This document shows positions 17,636 to 28,139 of a DNA stretch of 64,000 nucleotides, piece after piece. Every line of letters begins with the position of its first letter. The first letter of the stretch is position 1. Made by a program: the position numbers and the translations under genes. Source of the stretch: Streptomyces huasconensis (lineage in GTDB: Bacteria; Actinomycetota; Actinomycetes; Streptomycetales; Streptomycetaceae); contig RBWT01000011.1 in assembly GCA_004010275.1 (NCBI GenBank), positions 1 to 64,000 on the forward strand. The letters are read 5' to 3'. The notes under the pieces were generated by a model. The model ran no database searches, was not told where the DNA came from, and worked only from the letters and a program-made list of their open reading frames with translations.

Positions 17636-20600
17636 CTAGCCGAGGAGATCGCCGACCTTGCGGTCCACGCCCGCCGTCAGTTGCTCCAGCACCTCGGACA
17701 GTTCGGCCGCCAGCTCCCGCACCACCGGCTCCTCGGCCCTGGCCTCGTCATGGATCATGGCGAGCCGCAGCGGCTTGACGTCCACCGAGACGATCAGCGC
17801 GGCGCCGACCCGGGAGAAGCCCGCGGTCTCCACCACCCTGAGCCCGCCGGCCGGCACGTCCTGGAAGTTGTGCGGGTAGTTGTGGATGATCAACAGGGTG
17901 TCCCACAGGGCCCCGGACGTGCCCGCCCGTTCCTGAAGAACCCCGAAGTCGGCCGTGGACAGCTCCTTGAGCCGGGCCCCGCGCCGGTGGAGCCCCTCCA
18001 GCCAGCCGGCCACCGTCTCCCCGGCGTCGATCCGCAGCCCGGACGGCAGCGTGTTGATCATCAGGCCCAGCATCCGCTCCACGTCGTGGACCTCGGCCTC
18101 ACGGGCGGAGAAGACCAGGCCGTACCGGACGTCAGGAGTGCCCGTGCGCCGGGCCAGCACGATCGCCCAGGCCGCCTCCAGCAGCGTACTGATCGTCAGC
18201 CCGTGCTCCCGCGCGAACGTCTCCGCCCGCTGGGGGAGCGGGAAGCGGAGTTCCCCGTACGGCAGCGGGGAGGGCCTCACCTCCGGGGAGAAGACCGTGC
18301 GCGGGGCGAGACCGCGCAGATGCTCCTCCCAGAGCCGTTCCGCCGACTCCCGCTGCCGTGCGCCGAGCCACTCCACGTAGCTGCTGAAGCACTCGCGCGG
18401 TTCCGCGGGCGGCTCGGGACCGTCGGCGCGCACCGCCGCGTGCAGTTCCAGCAGTTCGTCGTAGAGCTGGGCGAAGCTCCAGCCGTCCAGGCAGCGCGTT
18501 GTGCCGGGTCCACACCATGGCCCAGCGGCGCTCACCGAGCCGCAGCAGGACCATACGGCTGAGCTGGGTGGCTCCTGCGGGGAACCCGGCGCGCCACTCC
18601 TCCTCCAGCAGTTCGCGGCGCCTGCGCTCCTGTTCCTCGGGCGGGTACGCGCTCCAGTCCTCGTGGCGGAAGGACGGCTCCGTCGCCGGATGCACCGTCT
18701 GCTCGCTCAGCTCCCGCCGCTCGTGCAACGTCACCGACGTGCGCAGCACCGGGTTGCGCTCGACCAGGCGGCGGAAAGCGGTCCGCATCGCCTCCGGGTC
18801 GATCTCGCCCTCCAGCAGCAGCTCGGCGGGACGATGTACGTCCCGCGGCCGGGAGCCGTCGCGGCCTCCCGCAGCATCTCCCGCTGCAGCGGCGTCAGCG
18901 GGAAGCGGGTACGGCTCCCCGCCGGGACCCTGGCCACGCCGCCGCCCTGCTCGCCGCCCGTCCCCCTTCTCGGGCGGCCGCGGCGGAGCGCGGCCAGGGT
19001 CGGATGCCTGAAGAGCACGGGAACCGTCACCTCGATACCCGCTCTGCGCGCCCTCGCGACCATCTGAATGCCCAGGATGGAGTCACCGCCCAGCTGGAAG
19101 AAGCTGTCCTCCCGGCTGATCCGGTCCACCCCGAGCACCTCGGCCCACAGCGCCGCGAGCATCAGCTCGCGCGCGCGAGCGGCGGCGTCGCACCGGTGGC
19201 CTCGACCGCGGCGGGCCCCGGCCGCTCCGGCGCGGGCAGAGCGCCGCGGTCCAGCTTGCCGCTGGAGAGCTTCGGCAGCCCGTCGGGCAGCTCCACGAAG
19301 ACCGCGGGCAGGGCGAACTCGGGCAGCCGCGCCGCGAGATGCTCCCGCAGCTCCCGCTCGCCGCCCGCCGGGGCCCCGCAGTGGTAGGCGACGAGCCGGA
19401 GCCCGCCGTTGCCCGCCACCGCCACGACCGCCGCCTCACGGACCGCGGGGTGGGCGAGCAGGGCGGCCTCGGCCTCACCCGGCTCCACCCGCACGCCGCG
19501 GATCTTGACCTGCCGGTCCGACGCGGTCCACGTACTCCAGCACCCCGTCGGCACGCCAGCGCACCCGGTCCCCGGTGCGGTAGAGCCGCCCGCCGGGCGG
19601 GCCGGAAGGGGTCGGGGACGAACCGCTCGGCGGTCGTGCCCGGCCGCCCGCGGTAGCCGCGGGGCCAGCTGGACCCCGCCGAGATACAGCTCGCCGGGAC
19701 ACCGATCGGCTGCGGCCGCATCCGCTCGTCCAGCACGTAGCAGGTCGTGTTGGCCACGGGCCCGCCGATGGCCACCGAGCCGGGCCGCCGCGGCACCTCC
19801 CAGCAGGTGACGTCCACGGTGGCCTCCGTCGGACCGTACGCGTTGAACAGACGCGCGCCCGGCAGCACCTCCTGCGCCCTGGCCGCCAGCGCCGGGTCCA
19901 GCGGCTCGCCACCGCTGAACAGCACCCGCAGCCCCGTGCACCGCGCGGCTTGCGGCTCCTCGACGAAGTGCCGCAGCAGTGACGGGACGAAGTGCGCCAC
20001 GGTGACCCCGTGTTCGACGATCAGCCCGGTCAGCTCGGTGAAGTCACGGTGGCCCGCCGCGCTGGGCAGCACCACCGTCGCGCCCATGTGCAGCGGCCCG
20101 AACAGCTCCCACACCGCGTAGTCGAAGGTGGGGACCGCGTTCTGGAGCACCACGTCCCGCGGGCCGAGCCCGCAGTCCCTGCGCATCCAGCGGAGCCGGT
20201 TCACGACGGCGCGGTGCGCGACCATGACGCCCTTGGGCGCGCCGGTGGAGCCCGAGGTGTAGATCACGTAGGACGAGGTCGCCGGGCCGGGCGCGGCCGT
20301 CGGACCGGGCGGCTGCCGTGGCCGGCGCTCGGCGCGGCGCCGGACGCCCGCGGCGTCCACCAGCAGCTCGGCGCCCGCGTCGGACATCATCAGCTCCCGG
20401 CGCGCGGCGGGCCAGTCGGGGCCGAGCGGCAGATACGCGCCGCCCGCCTTCAGCACGGCGAGGAGCGTGACCAGCAGCCCCACCGACCGCTCCAGGCAGA
20501 CCGCGACCACCGTCTCCGGCCCGGCGCCCAGCTCGCGCAGCCGGGCCGCCAACCGGTCGGCCTCGGCGTCCAGTTCGGCGTAGCTGAGGCTGCGCTCCGC

Positions 20601-22322
20601 GCTGATCACGGCGGTGCGGTCCGGCGTGGCCCGCGCCTGCTCCTCGAACAGTTCGTGGACGCAGGCCTCGGGGCCGAGCTCCGCCCCCGTGTCGTTCCAC
20701 GCGTGCAGCACCTGCCGCAGCTCCGCCTCGGGGACGGTCTCCAGCGCGGACAGCGGCCGGTCGGGCGCGGCCGTCACGGCCTCCAGGAGCGCGCCGAACC
20801 GGTCGGCGAAGCGGCGTACCGTCGCCTCGTCGAAGAGCGCCGTGGCGTACTCGACGTCGACGAGCAACTCCCGTGGCGCCTCCCAGACGTACAGGCTGAA
20901 GTCGTACGTCGCGTGCCGCGGCACCGGGAAGAAGACAGCCGAGACCTCGCCCAGGTCGGCGCGGATGGCGGGCGGGGTCGGCTGGGAGACCAGGGTGGTG
21001 GAGAACAGCGGGGGCCGCGCGCTGTCCCGCTCCAGCTCCAGTTCGGACAGCACGCGGCCGAACGGCACGTCGCTGTGGGCCATCGCGCCGAAGCCCGCCT
21101 GCCGGGTGCGGTCGAGCAGCTCGCGGAAGGTGGGGTCCCCGCTCAGGTCGCCGCGGAAGGAGACCATGTTGACCAGGGCGCCCACCATCCGCTCCAGGCC
21201 GGGCCGCGACCGCGAGGTCACCGGGGAGCCGACCACCACGTCCTCGCTGCCGGCCCAGCGGCCCAGCAGCACCTGGAACGCGGCGAGCAGCACCGTGAAG
21301 CGCGTCGCCCGCTGCTCCCGCGCCAGCGCGTCAAGGCCGTCCCTGACCGCGCCCGGCACGGCGAAGCGGAACCGGCGGCCCGCCGTGTCGCGCACCGCGG
21401 GCCGGGGCCGGTCCAGCGGCAACTCCAGCTCGCCGGCGCCGTTCGCCTCGCGCCAGTAGGCGAGTTGTACGTCGAGGTCCTTGGCGTGCTGCTGACGGGT
21501 GTACTGCGCGTACGAGGGCGCGGGACCGGGCAGTTCGCGGCCCGCGTAGAGAGCGGCCAGCTCCGCGCAGAGCACCTCCATCGTCGGCCCGTCGGCGACG
21601 ATGTGGTGGGAGTACAGCAGGAAGACGTGGTCGGTGGCGGAGAGCCGCACGAGATGCGGCCGCAGCAGCGGACCGGCGCCCAGGTCGAAGGGCTCGGCCA
21701 GCTGGTCCAGGGCGTAGGCACGGGCCTCGTCCTCGTCCGCGGCGTCCCGCAGCACCAGCGGCGGCCGCGGCGCGGTGTCCGCGGGCAGGATCTCCTGCAC
21801 CGGCCGTCCGTCGGGGCCGGCCGGGAAGCGGTGCGCAGCGCCTCGTGGTACGACGAGCGCGTCGACGGCCGAGCGCAGCCGCTCTGGGTCCAGCGCGCCG
21901 CGCAGGCGCAGCGAGAGCAGCTCGGTGTAGGCGAGGTTGCCGGGGGTGACCTGCTCGGCGACCCACTGGGCCTCCTGCTCCGGGGAGAGCGGCAGTTCGT
22001 CCGGCACCGGCTCCGCGTGCTCTTCGGCCGCGGCGGGTTCCTGCGGCGGCGGCAGCTTCTCGACGGCCTCCACCAGGGCCTCGCAGAACTCATCCAGCTG
22101 GGGGTGGAAGAAGAGGAGCGTGAGCGGCAGTTCGTCGCCGAACCGACCGCGCAGCGAGGCCATCAGGCGGGCCCCGCCGATCGAGTCGCCGCCCAGCTCG
22201 AAGAAGTCCGCGTCGGCGTCGAGATCCGTCCTGCCGAGCGCGGCCTCCCAGGCACCGACGGCGGCCGCCCGGATGTCGTCGGGCCGGCGGCCGAGGTCCG
22301 GCGGTGTGGAGTGCGTGTCCAT
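17636..22322 (-). CDS. NRPS, T-C-A-T-C (terminal megasynthase, frameshifted)
   Basis: Last gene of the leftward assembly line. Domains in order: T (FFELGGDSIGG, near 22200); C (SHHIVADGPT, near 21600, intact HHxxxDG); A (about 20640-19220; VIYTSGSTGAPKG, NAYGPTEATVD); T (FFQLGGDSILG, near 19090); terminal C (about 18910-17640). By eye the A-domain pocket reads D-Y-W-H-F-G-A-V-D, which matches serine-type codes only in part, so no specificity is claimed. The terminal C domain reads TRHNAL, then after a frame change LDGWS, so HHxxxDG becomes HNxxxDG. No thioesterase domain follows. The first T has no A domain, because the preceding protein ends in C. Several frame changes (near 21845, 19690, 19600, 19165, 18825 and 18490) break the frame but every domain continues. 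ATG 22322 follows AGGAAAG; an alternative ATG at 22337 overlaps the upstream stop. Confidence 0.82.
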
Positions 22323-22333
22323 GGTGTCTTTCC

Positions 22334-24968
22334 TCATCGACGGTCCTGCGGGGGGCCCTCGGAGCCGAGGTGGGCTTCCAACTCGTCGACGTCCACGTGG
22401 TAGCGGTGGGCGGACGTGTCCGGCAGGTCCCCGATGCGGGTGTCCGGGTCGGCGACGGCCGCGGAGAGCATCGTCGCGAAGGTCTCGATGGCCTGGACGA
22501 CCGTGTCGTGGTCGAACAGGTCCAACGCGTACTCGAACCTGCCGAAGGCGCCGAGCCGGCTGTCCCAGAGCGTCAGCGTGCTGTCGTACAGGGACGTCTG
22601 CGGGTCGGTGTCGATGGGGTTCAGCTGGAGCCCCGACATCTCGAACGGGTCGTTCCAGGGCAGGAAGAGGTAACGGAGCCGGAACAGCGGCGTCCAGGAG
22701 ATGTCCCGCTCCGGGGCCAGCCGGTCCACCAGCGACTGGTAGGGCGCCTCCGCGTGGGAGAGCGCGCCCGACACCGTCCGGCGTACGTCGGCGAGGGCGT
22801 CGCGGAAGGTCTGCTCGGGGCGCAGCCGGGTGCGCAGCAGCATCGGCCGCAGCAGCAGGCCCAGCAGGTTGTCCGGCGAGCGGTCGCGGTTGGCGGTCGG
22901 TGAGCCGAGCACCAGGTCGCCCTCGCCGGTGGTCCGGCCGAGCGAGGCGGCCAGCGCGGTGTAGGCCGTCATGAACGGCGTGACACGCTCGGCCCTGCTC
23001 AGCGCGTTCAGCTGGGCGGTGGTCCGGTCGGGGAACAGCATCCAGGCCCGGTGGCCGGCGAAGGACGGCACGGCCGGGCGCTCGCCGCCCAGCGACTCCT
23101 TCAGCGGGAAGGTCGCCGGGGCCGGAGCACCCGCCAGCTCCCGCTCCCAGTAGGCCAGTTGGTCGTCCAGTAGGCCGTCGCGCAGCCGGGCGCGCTCCTG
23201 CTCCGCGAAGACCCGGTAGGGCACGGACGGCGGCAGGTCGGCGGTACGGCCCTGCAGCAACGCCCCGTAGACGGTGAAGAGTTCCTTGAGGAAGACGGTG
23301 AAGGACACCCAGTCGGTGATCATGTGGTTCTTCACGGCCGCGAGCTGGAACTCCTCGGCCCCCAGCGTGATCAGCGCGAGCCGCATCGGCGGCAGGCCGG
23401 CGGCAAAGGGCCGCCGGGCCAGCTCCGTACGGACGGCGCGCGCCGCGCGCACCCGCTCGGCAGGGGCGACATCGGTGACGTCGAAGCGCTCCAGGGCCAC
23501 GGGGAACTCGTCGGGCGCCCCGATCCGCTGGAAGGGCTCACCGCTCGCCGACTCGCCGAACGCGGTGCGCAGCACCTCGTGCCTGCCCACCACCGTCCGC
23601 AACGCCTGCTCCAGCAGCTCCGGCCGCAGCGGCCCGCGGATACGCAGTCCGGTGGTGACGTAGTTGGCGGGGCCCGGCGGAAGGGCCTTCTGCACCCGGT
23701 ACATCCGCTCCTGGTCGATGCCGAGCGGGGCGGTGGTGACGGGCGAGGCGGCGGCGGGCGCGACGAGGGGCGCGCCGCCCGCAGCGGTGGAGTCGGCGGG
23801 CTCGCCCCTGTACGACTCCTGCACCCCCGCCAGCAGGTCGATGCTCCGCTGCGCCTGCTCCAGCGTGACGCCGAAGTCCACCAGGCAGGCCGCCTCGTCG
23901 ACGCCGCCTCAGCGAGCCGGTCCAGCAGGGGGCGCACGGTCTGCGGCGAGCCGATCAGCGCCGTCTGGTGCGCGTAGCGTTCGTAGGCGAAGTCGAGCTG
24001 CGCCTCGATGTCGGCGCCCCCGGCGTCCGTACCGGAGCCCTCGACCATGTCGCTCTGCTGCCCGAGGTAGCCGCGCAGGTACTCGCGCAGCGGCTCGCGG
24101 CAGCGTTCGCGCGCCGCGGTCGCGTCCTCCTCCAGGTAGGTGTGCAGCATGACGCTGACCGTGCCGGTGGCGGGGTCATGGCCGTTGGCGGCGCGCTCCT
24201 TGCGGTAGAGCGCGATGTTGGCGGCGAGCTGCTCCGTCTCCGTGCCGATCAGCCCGGTCAGGATGTTCGCGCCCAGCCGGCCGGCCTGCACATAGGTGTC
24301 CGGGTTGCCGGAAGCGGTGACCCAGATGGGCAGTTCGGGGGTGACCGGCCGGGGATAGAGCGTCGGGGTGATCTCCGTGCCCTTCGGACCGGGGAGGGTG
24401 ACCTCCTCGCCCCGCCACAGCTTCTGCACCACCGGGATGGTGTCCCAGGTGTACTGGCGGCGGTCGTCGTACTTCTCCGGGGCGATGACGAAGTCGGTGC
24501 CGTGCCAGCCGGTGGCGAAGGAGATGCCGACCCGGCCGCCGGAGAGGTTGTCGATGACGGACCAGTCCTCCACCACCCGCACCGGGTGGTGCAGCGGCAG
24601 CACCAGACTGCCCGCCCGGATCTGGACCCGCTCGGTCACGGCCGCCAGCGCGGAGCCGAGGACCGACGGGTTCGGATAGATGCCGCCGAAGTCGTGGAAG
24701 TGCCGCTCGGGCGTCCACACCGCGGCGAACCCGAGCCGGTCGGCCTGCCGGGCCGTCTCCATCAGGAAGCGGTACGGGCGGCCCTTGTCCCCCGCGGTGT
24801 TCGCGAAGTAGAAGAGGCTGAACCGCAGCGGTCGCCGGGGCGGCCGGGTGGCCGCGGCGCGCGCACCGAGGCGCTCGGTGAGCGCGCCCGCTGCGCGGGG
24901 GAGAGGGCGGCCAGCCGGTCCCGCAGCGCGCCCCTCGCGTCGTCGGCCATCGGCGGGGTCGGGGTCAT
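22334..24968 (-). CDS. luciferase-like monooxygenase-condensation (LLM-C) protein (frameshifted)
   Basis: A short helical N-terminus (ALRDRLAALSPAQRA) is followed after a shift near 24885 by a MupA-type luciferase-like FMN monooxygenase domain (about 24840-23830). Motifs are RFSLFYFANTAG, GFAAVWTPERHFHDFGGIYP and ISFATGWHGTDFVIAPEKY. This is the class that occurs embedded in NRPS/PKS proteins. After another shift near 23905 comes a condensation domain (about 23700-22460). Its active site reads KNHMITDWVS in place of HHxxxDG: the second His and the Asp are kept, the first His becomes Asn and the Gly becomes Trp. No A or T domain is present. ATG 24968 overlaps the PKS stop (ATGA), so the LLM may act on the ketide-T intermediate before C passes it on. 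The substrate and the type of oxidation are inferred only. Confidence 0.82.
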
Positions 24969-27900
24969 GCCTGTACTCCTTCTGCTCCGCCGGTGCCGAG
25001 CAGCCGGACGAGTTCGTCCTCCGGAAGCTCCGCCAGCTGGGCCATCAGTTCGTCGAGTTCATCGGACTCGGGGGGACCGGCGTGCGCGGCGCCTTCGCCG
25101 CCGCCGTCGATCAGCGCGGCCAGCTCGGAGACCTGCGGCGCCTCGAAGAGGTAGCGCACGGGGAAGTCGGTGCCCAGCTGCTTGCGCAGCCGGTGCACCA
25201 GCTCGGCCGCGAGCAGCGAGGTGCCGCCGAGCCCGAAGAAGTCGTCCTCCAGGCCGATGTCGTCGATCCCGAAGGCCTCGGCGAAGGCGGCCAGCACGAT
25301 CGCCTCGGTACGGGTGCCCGCACCGGCCGGAGCGGCGGAGGCGGACTCCTCCCGTACGGCCGTGGTGGTCTCCGCCTCGTCGGTGACGGCCACACCGCTC
25401 TGCGTACGGGCCGGCGCGTCGAGCCAGTAGCGGTCCCGGGCGAAGGGGTAACCGGGCAGCTCGGCGTGCGAGCGCCGCTCCTCTCCGTAGTACGCGGCCC
25501 AGTCGATCTCGGCCCCCGCCTCCCACGCCTGGCCCAGCGCGGCCAGCAGCTGGGCGTCCGGCGCCTCGGTGCCGGTCAACGGGAGCGAGGCCACGGGCGC
25601 GTGCCGCAGCGCACGCAGATGCCTGCGGGCCAGCTCCGACATGCCCTTGCCCGCGCCGACCTCCACGAACAGGGTGTCCTGCCGCGCCGCCAGCAGGTCC
25701 ACCCCGGCGCCGAGCGGACCGTGCCGCGCGCCAGCGCCGACCAGTACGCCGGGTCGCAGGCCTGCTCCGCGGTGATCGGCTGTCCCGTCAGGCAGGAGAT
25801 GAACGGCAGCGACGGCTCCCGCAGCGGCACGGCGCGCAACTCCCGCTCGAACGCGGCCAGCATGGGGTCCAGCATCGCCGAGTGGAAGGCGTGCGAGGTG
25901 TGCAGCACCCGGCACTGCACGCCCTTCGCGGCCAGACCGGCACGCGTCTCCTCGACCGCCTCCGCGGTCCCGGACAGCACGCACTGACGCGGTCCGTTCA
26001 CCGCCGCGAGGTCGAGCCCCGCGTCCCGCGCGTGGGCGGCCGCCTCCTCCTCGGGCAGCGCCACGGCGAGCATGCTCCCGTGCGGCAGCGCGGCCATCAG
26101 CCGGCCGCGGGCGGCCACCAGGCGCAGCGCGTCCGGCAGTTCGAAGACCCCGGCCAGGCAGGCGGCCACGTACTCGCCGATGCTGTGCCCGGCCATCGCT
26201 CGCGGGATCACCCCCCACTCCTGCCACTGCCGGGCCAGCGCGTACGAGAACGCGAACAGCGCGGGCTGCGCCTTGTCGGTGCTGTTGAGCGCCTCGGCGT
26301 CGGCGGCGGGGTCGAGCAGCAGGTCCCGCAGCTCCACGCCCTCGCCCCGCAGCAGCTCCAGGCAGGTGTCCAGCTCCTCGCGGAAACGGGGCGCCACCTT
26401 GTGCAGTGCGGCGGCCATGCCCGGACGCTGCGCGCCCTGCCCGGGGAAGAGGAACACCGGGGAGGGCGGCTCACCGGCCACCCTGATCCGCCGCGTGTCC
26501 ACGTCCCGCAGCCGGGCCCTCGCCTCCTGCGCGTCGGCGGCGACCACCGCGAGCCGGTGCGGCAGCATCCGCCGGCCGGTGGCCAGGGTGTGCGCGGCGT
26601 CCGCGACCAGGTCCGCGGGCGCGTCCGGCAGGTCGAGCGCGTCGGCGACCCGCAGCCGCCACCGCTCCAGCGCGTCCTCGTCGACGGCCGAGTGCACCAG
26701 CAGCTCACGCCCGCGCGGGCTCGGCGTCCCCGCGGCCTCGGCCGGGGCCTGCTCCAGCACCACATGGGCGTTGGTCCCACCGACACCGAACGAGCTGACC
26801 GCGGCCCGCCGGGGCGTGTCGCCGGTCGGCCAGACCGTGCTCTTCACGGGGACGTAGAAGGGCGAGTCGTCCAGTTCCAGCAGCGGGTTGGGCTTCTCGA
26901 AGTACGGACTGGGCGGGATGACGCCGTCCCGCACGGCCAGCGCCGCACGGATCAGCCCGGCCACGCCGGCCGCGGCGTCCAGGTGCCCGATGCCCGCCTT
27001 CGCCGAGCCGAGCGCGACGCGCCTGCCCGCCCAGGCCGTCTCATCGGCCGTCCCGAGGCGCCTGCGCAGCGCCTCGATCTCGATGGGGTCGCCGATCCGC
27101 GTGCCGGTGCCGTGCGTCTCGACGTACCCGATGGTGTGCGGGGCCACGTCACCGAGCGACATCGCGTCGCGGACCACGGCGGCCTGCCCCTCGACACTGG
27201 GTGCCGTGAAGCCGACCTTGGCCGCGCCGTCGTTGTTGATCGCCGAGCCGCGGATCACGGCGTACACCCTGCGGCCCTCGGCGACGGCGTCGTCGTACCG
27301 CTGGAGCAGCACGGCGCCCGCGCCGCTGCCGCCCACGGTGCCCTCCGCGCGGTGGTCGAACGGACGGCAGTGGCCGTCACGGGAGGAGATGCTGCCTTCC
27401 TTGTAGAGGTGGCCGACGCGGTGCGGGAGTTCGATGGTGGAGCCGCCCGCCAGCGCGACGTCGCTCTCGTGGGAGAGCAGGCTCTGTACGGCCATGTGCA
27501 CGGCGACCAGCGACGCGGAGCAGGCGGTCTGCACGCTCACCGCGGGCCCGCGGAGCCCCAGCCGGTAGCTGACCGCCGTGGCGAGGAAGTCCTTGTCGTT
27601 GAGGATGCGTCCTTCGAGCATGTTGAGGGAACCGCCCAGGGCGGGCACCGCGTTCAGCCACAGGTAGCGGGTCATCCCGGCCGCGGCGAACACGGCGGCC
27701 CGCTCGGCGTAGCGGTCGGGTCGTAGCCGGCGTCCTCCAGCGCCTGCCAGGCGCACTCCAGGAAGATCCGCACCTGCGGGTCCATCAGCCGGGCCTCGCG
27801 CGCCGTGTAGCCGAACGCCTTGGCGTCGAACCGGTCGTGGTCCGCGAGGGGCATGCCCGACGCGACGTAGTCCGGGTCGTCGACCAGCGCGGGGTCCTCA

Positions 27901-28139
27901 CCCGCGGCGATCAGCTCGTCGCGGCTGTACCGCACGAGCGCCTCGGTGCCCGCCACCGCGTTCTGCCAGAACGCGGGAACGCTGTCGGCGCCGGGAAAGC
28001 GCCCGGCCATCCCCACGATCGCGATGAGATCCTCGGTGTCCGTCCCGTCCGCTGTGTGCACCGTGCCCGCCGTGCCCGCAATGCCCGTCGTATCCGTCAT
28101 CGTGTCCGTCCGCTCAGCCATGTCTCCCCCGTCAGCCAT
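24965..28139 (-). CDS. type I PKS, KS-AT-T (malonyl-type)
   Basis: Single extension module within the hybrid line. KS (about 28020-26720): [13 protein letters not shown], nucleophile [13 protein letters not shown] and YVETHGTGT; the third motif is KAGIGH instead of KSNIGH. AT (about 26440-25560): [20 protein letters not shown] and specificity motif HAFH, which predicts malonyl-CoA. T (near 25230): [17 protein letters not shown]. An acidic C-terminal tail ([20 protein letters not shown]) may dock with the next protein. There is no KR, DH or ER, so a beta-keto unit is expected unless modified in trans. Frame changes near 27728 (early KS) and 25717 (late AT) are the only breaks. It overlaps the upstream NRPS by eight bases and the downstream gene by four. 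Confidence 0.88.

Noticed and set aside
19992..22403. 803-residue rightward open frame opposite the NRPS
   Set aside because: It is the mirror of the C and A domains; its composition is Arg/Gly/Pro/His-rich and has no motifs. The leftward frame carries all NRPS signatures.
25882..27726. 614-residue rightward open frame opposite the PKS
   Set aside because: Shadow of the KS-AT coding strand, with low-complexity composition typical of antisense frames in high-GC DNA.
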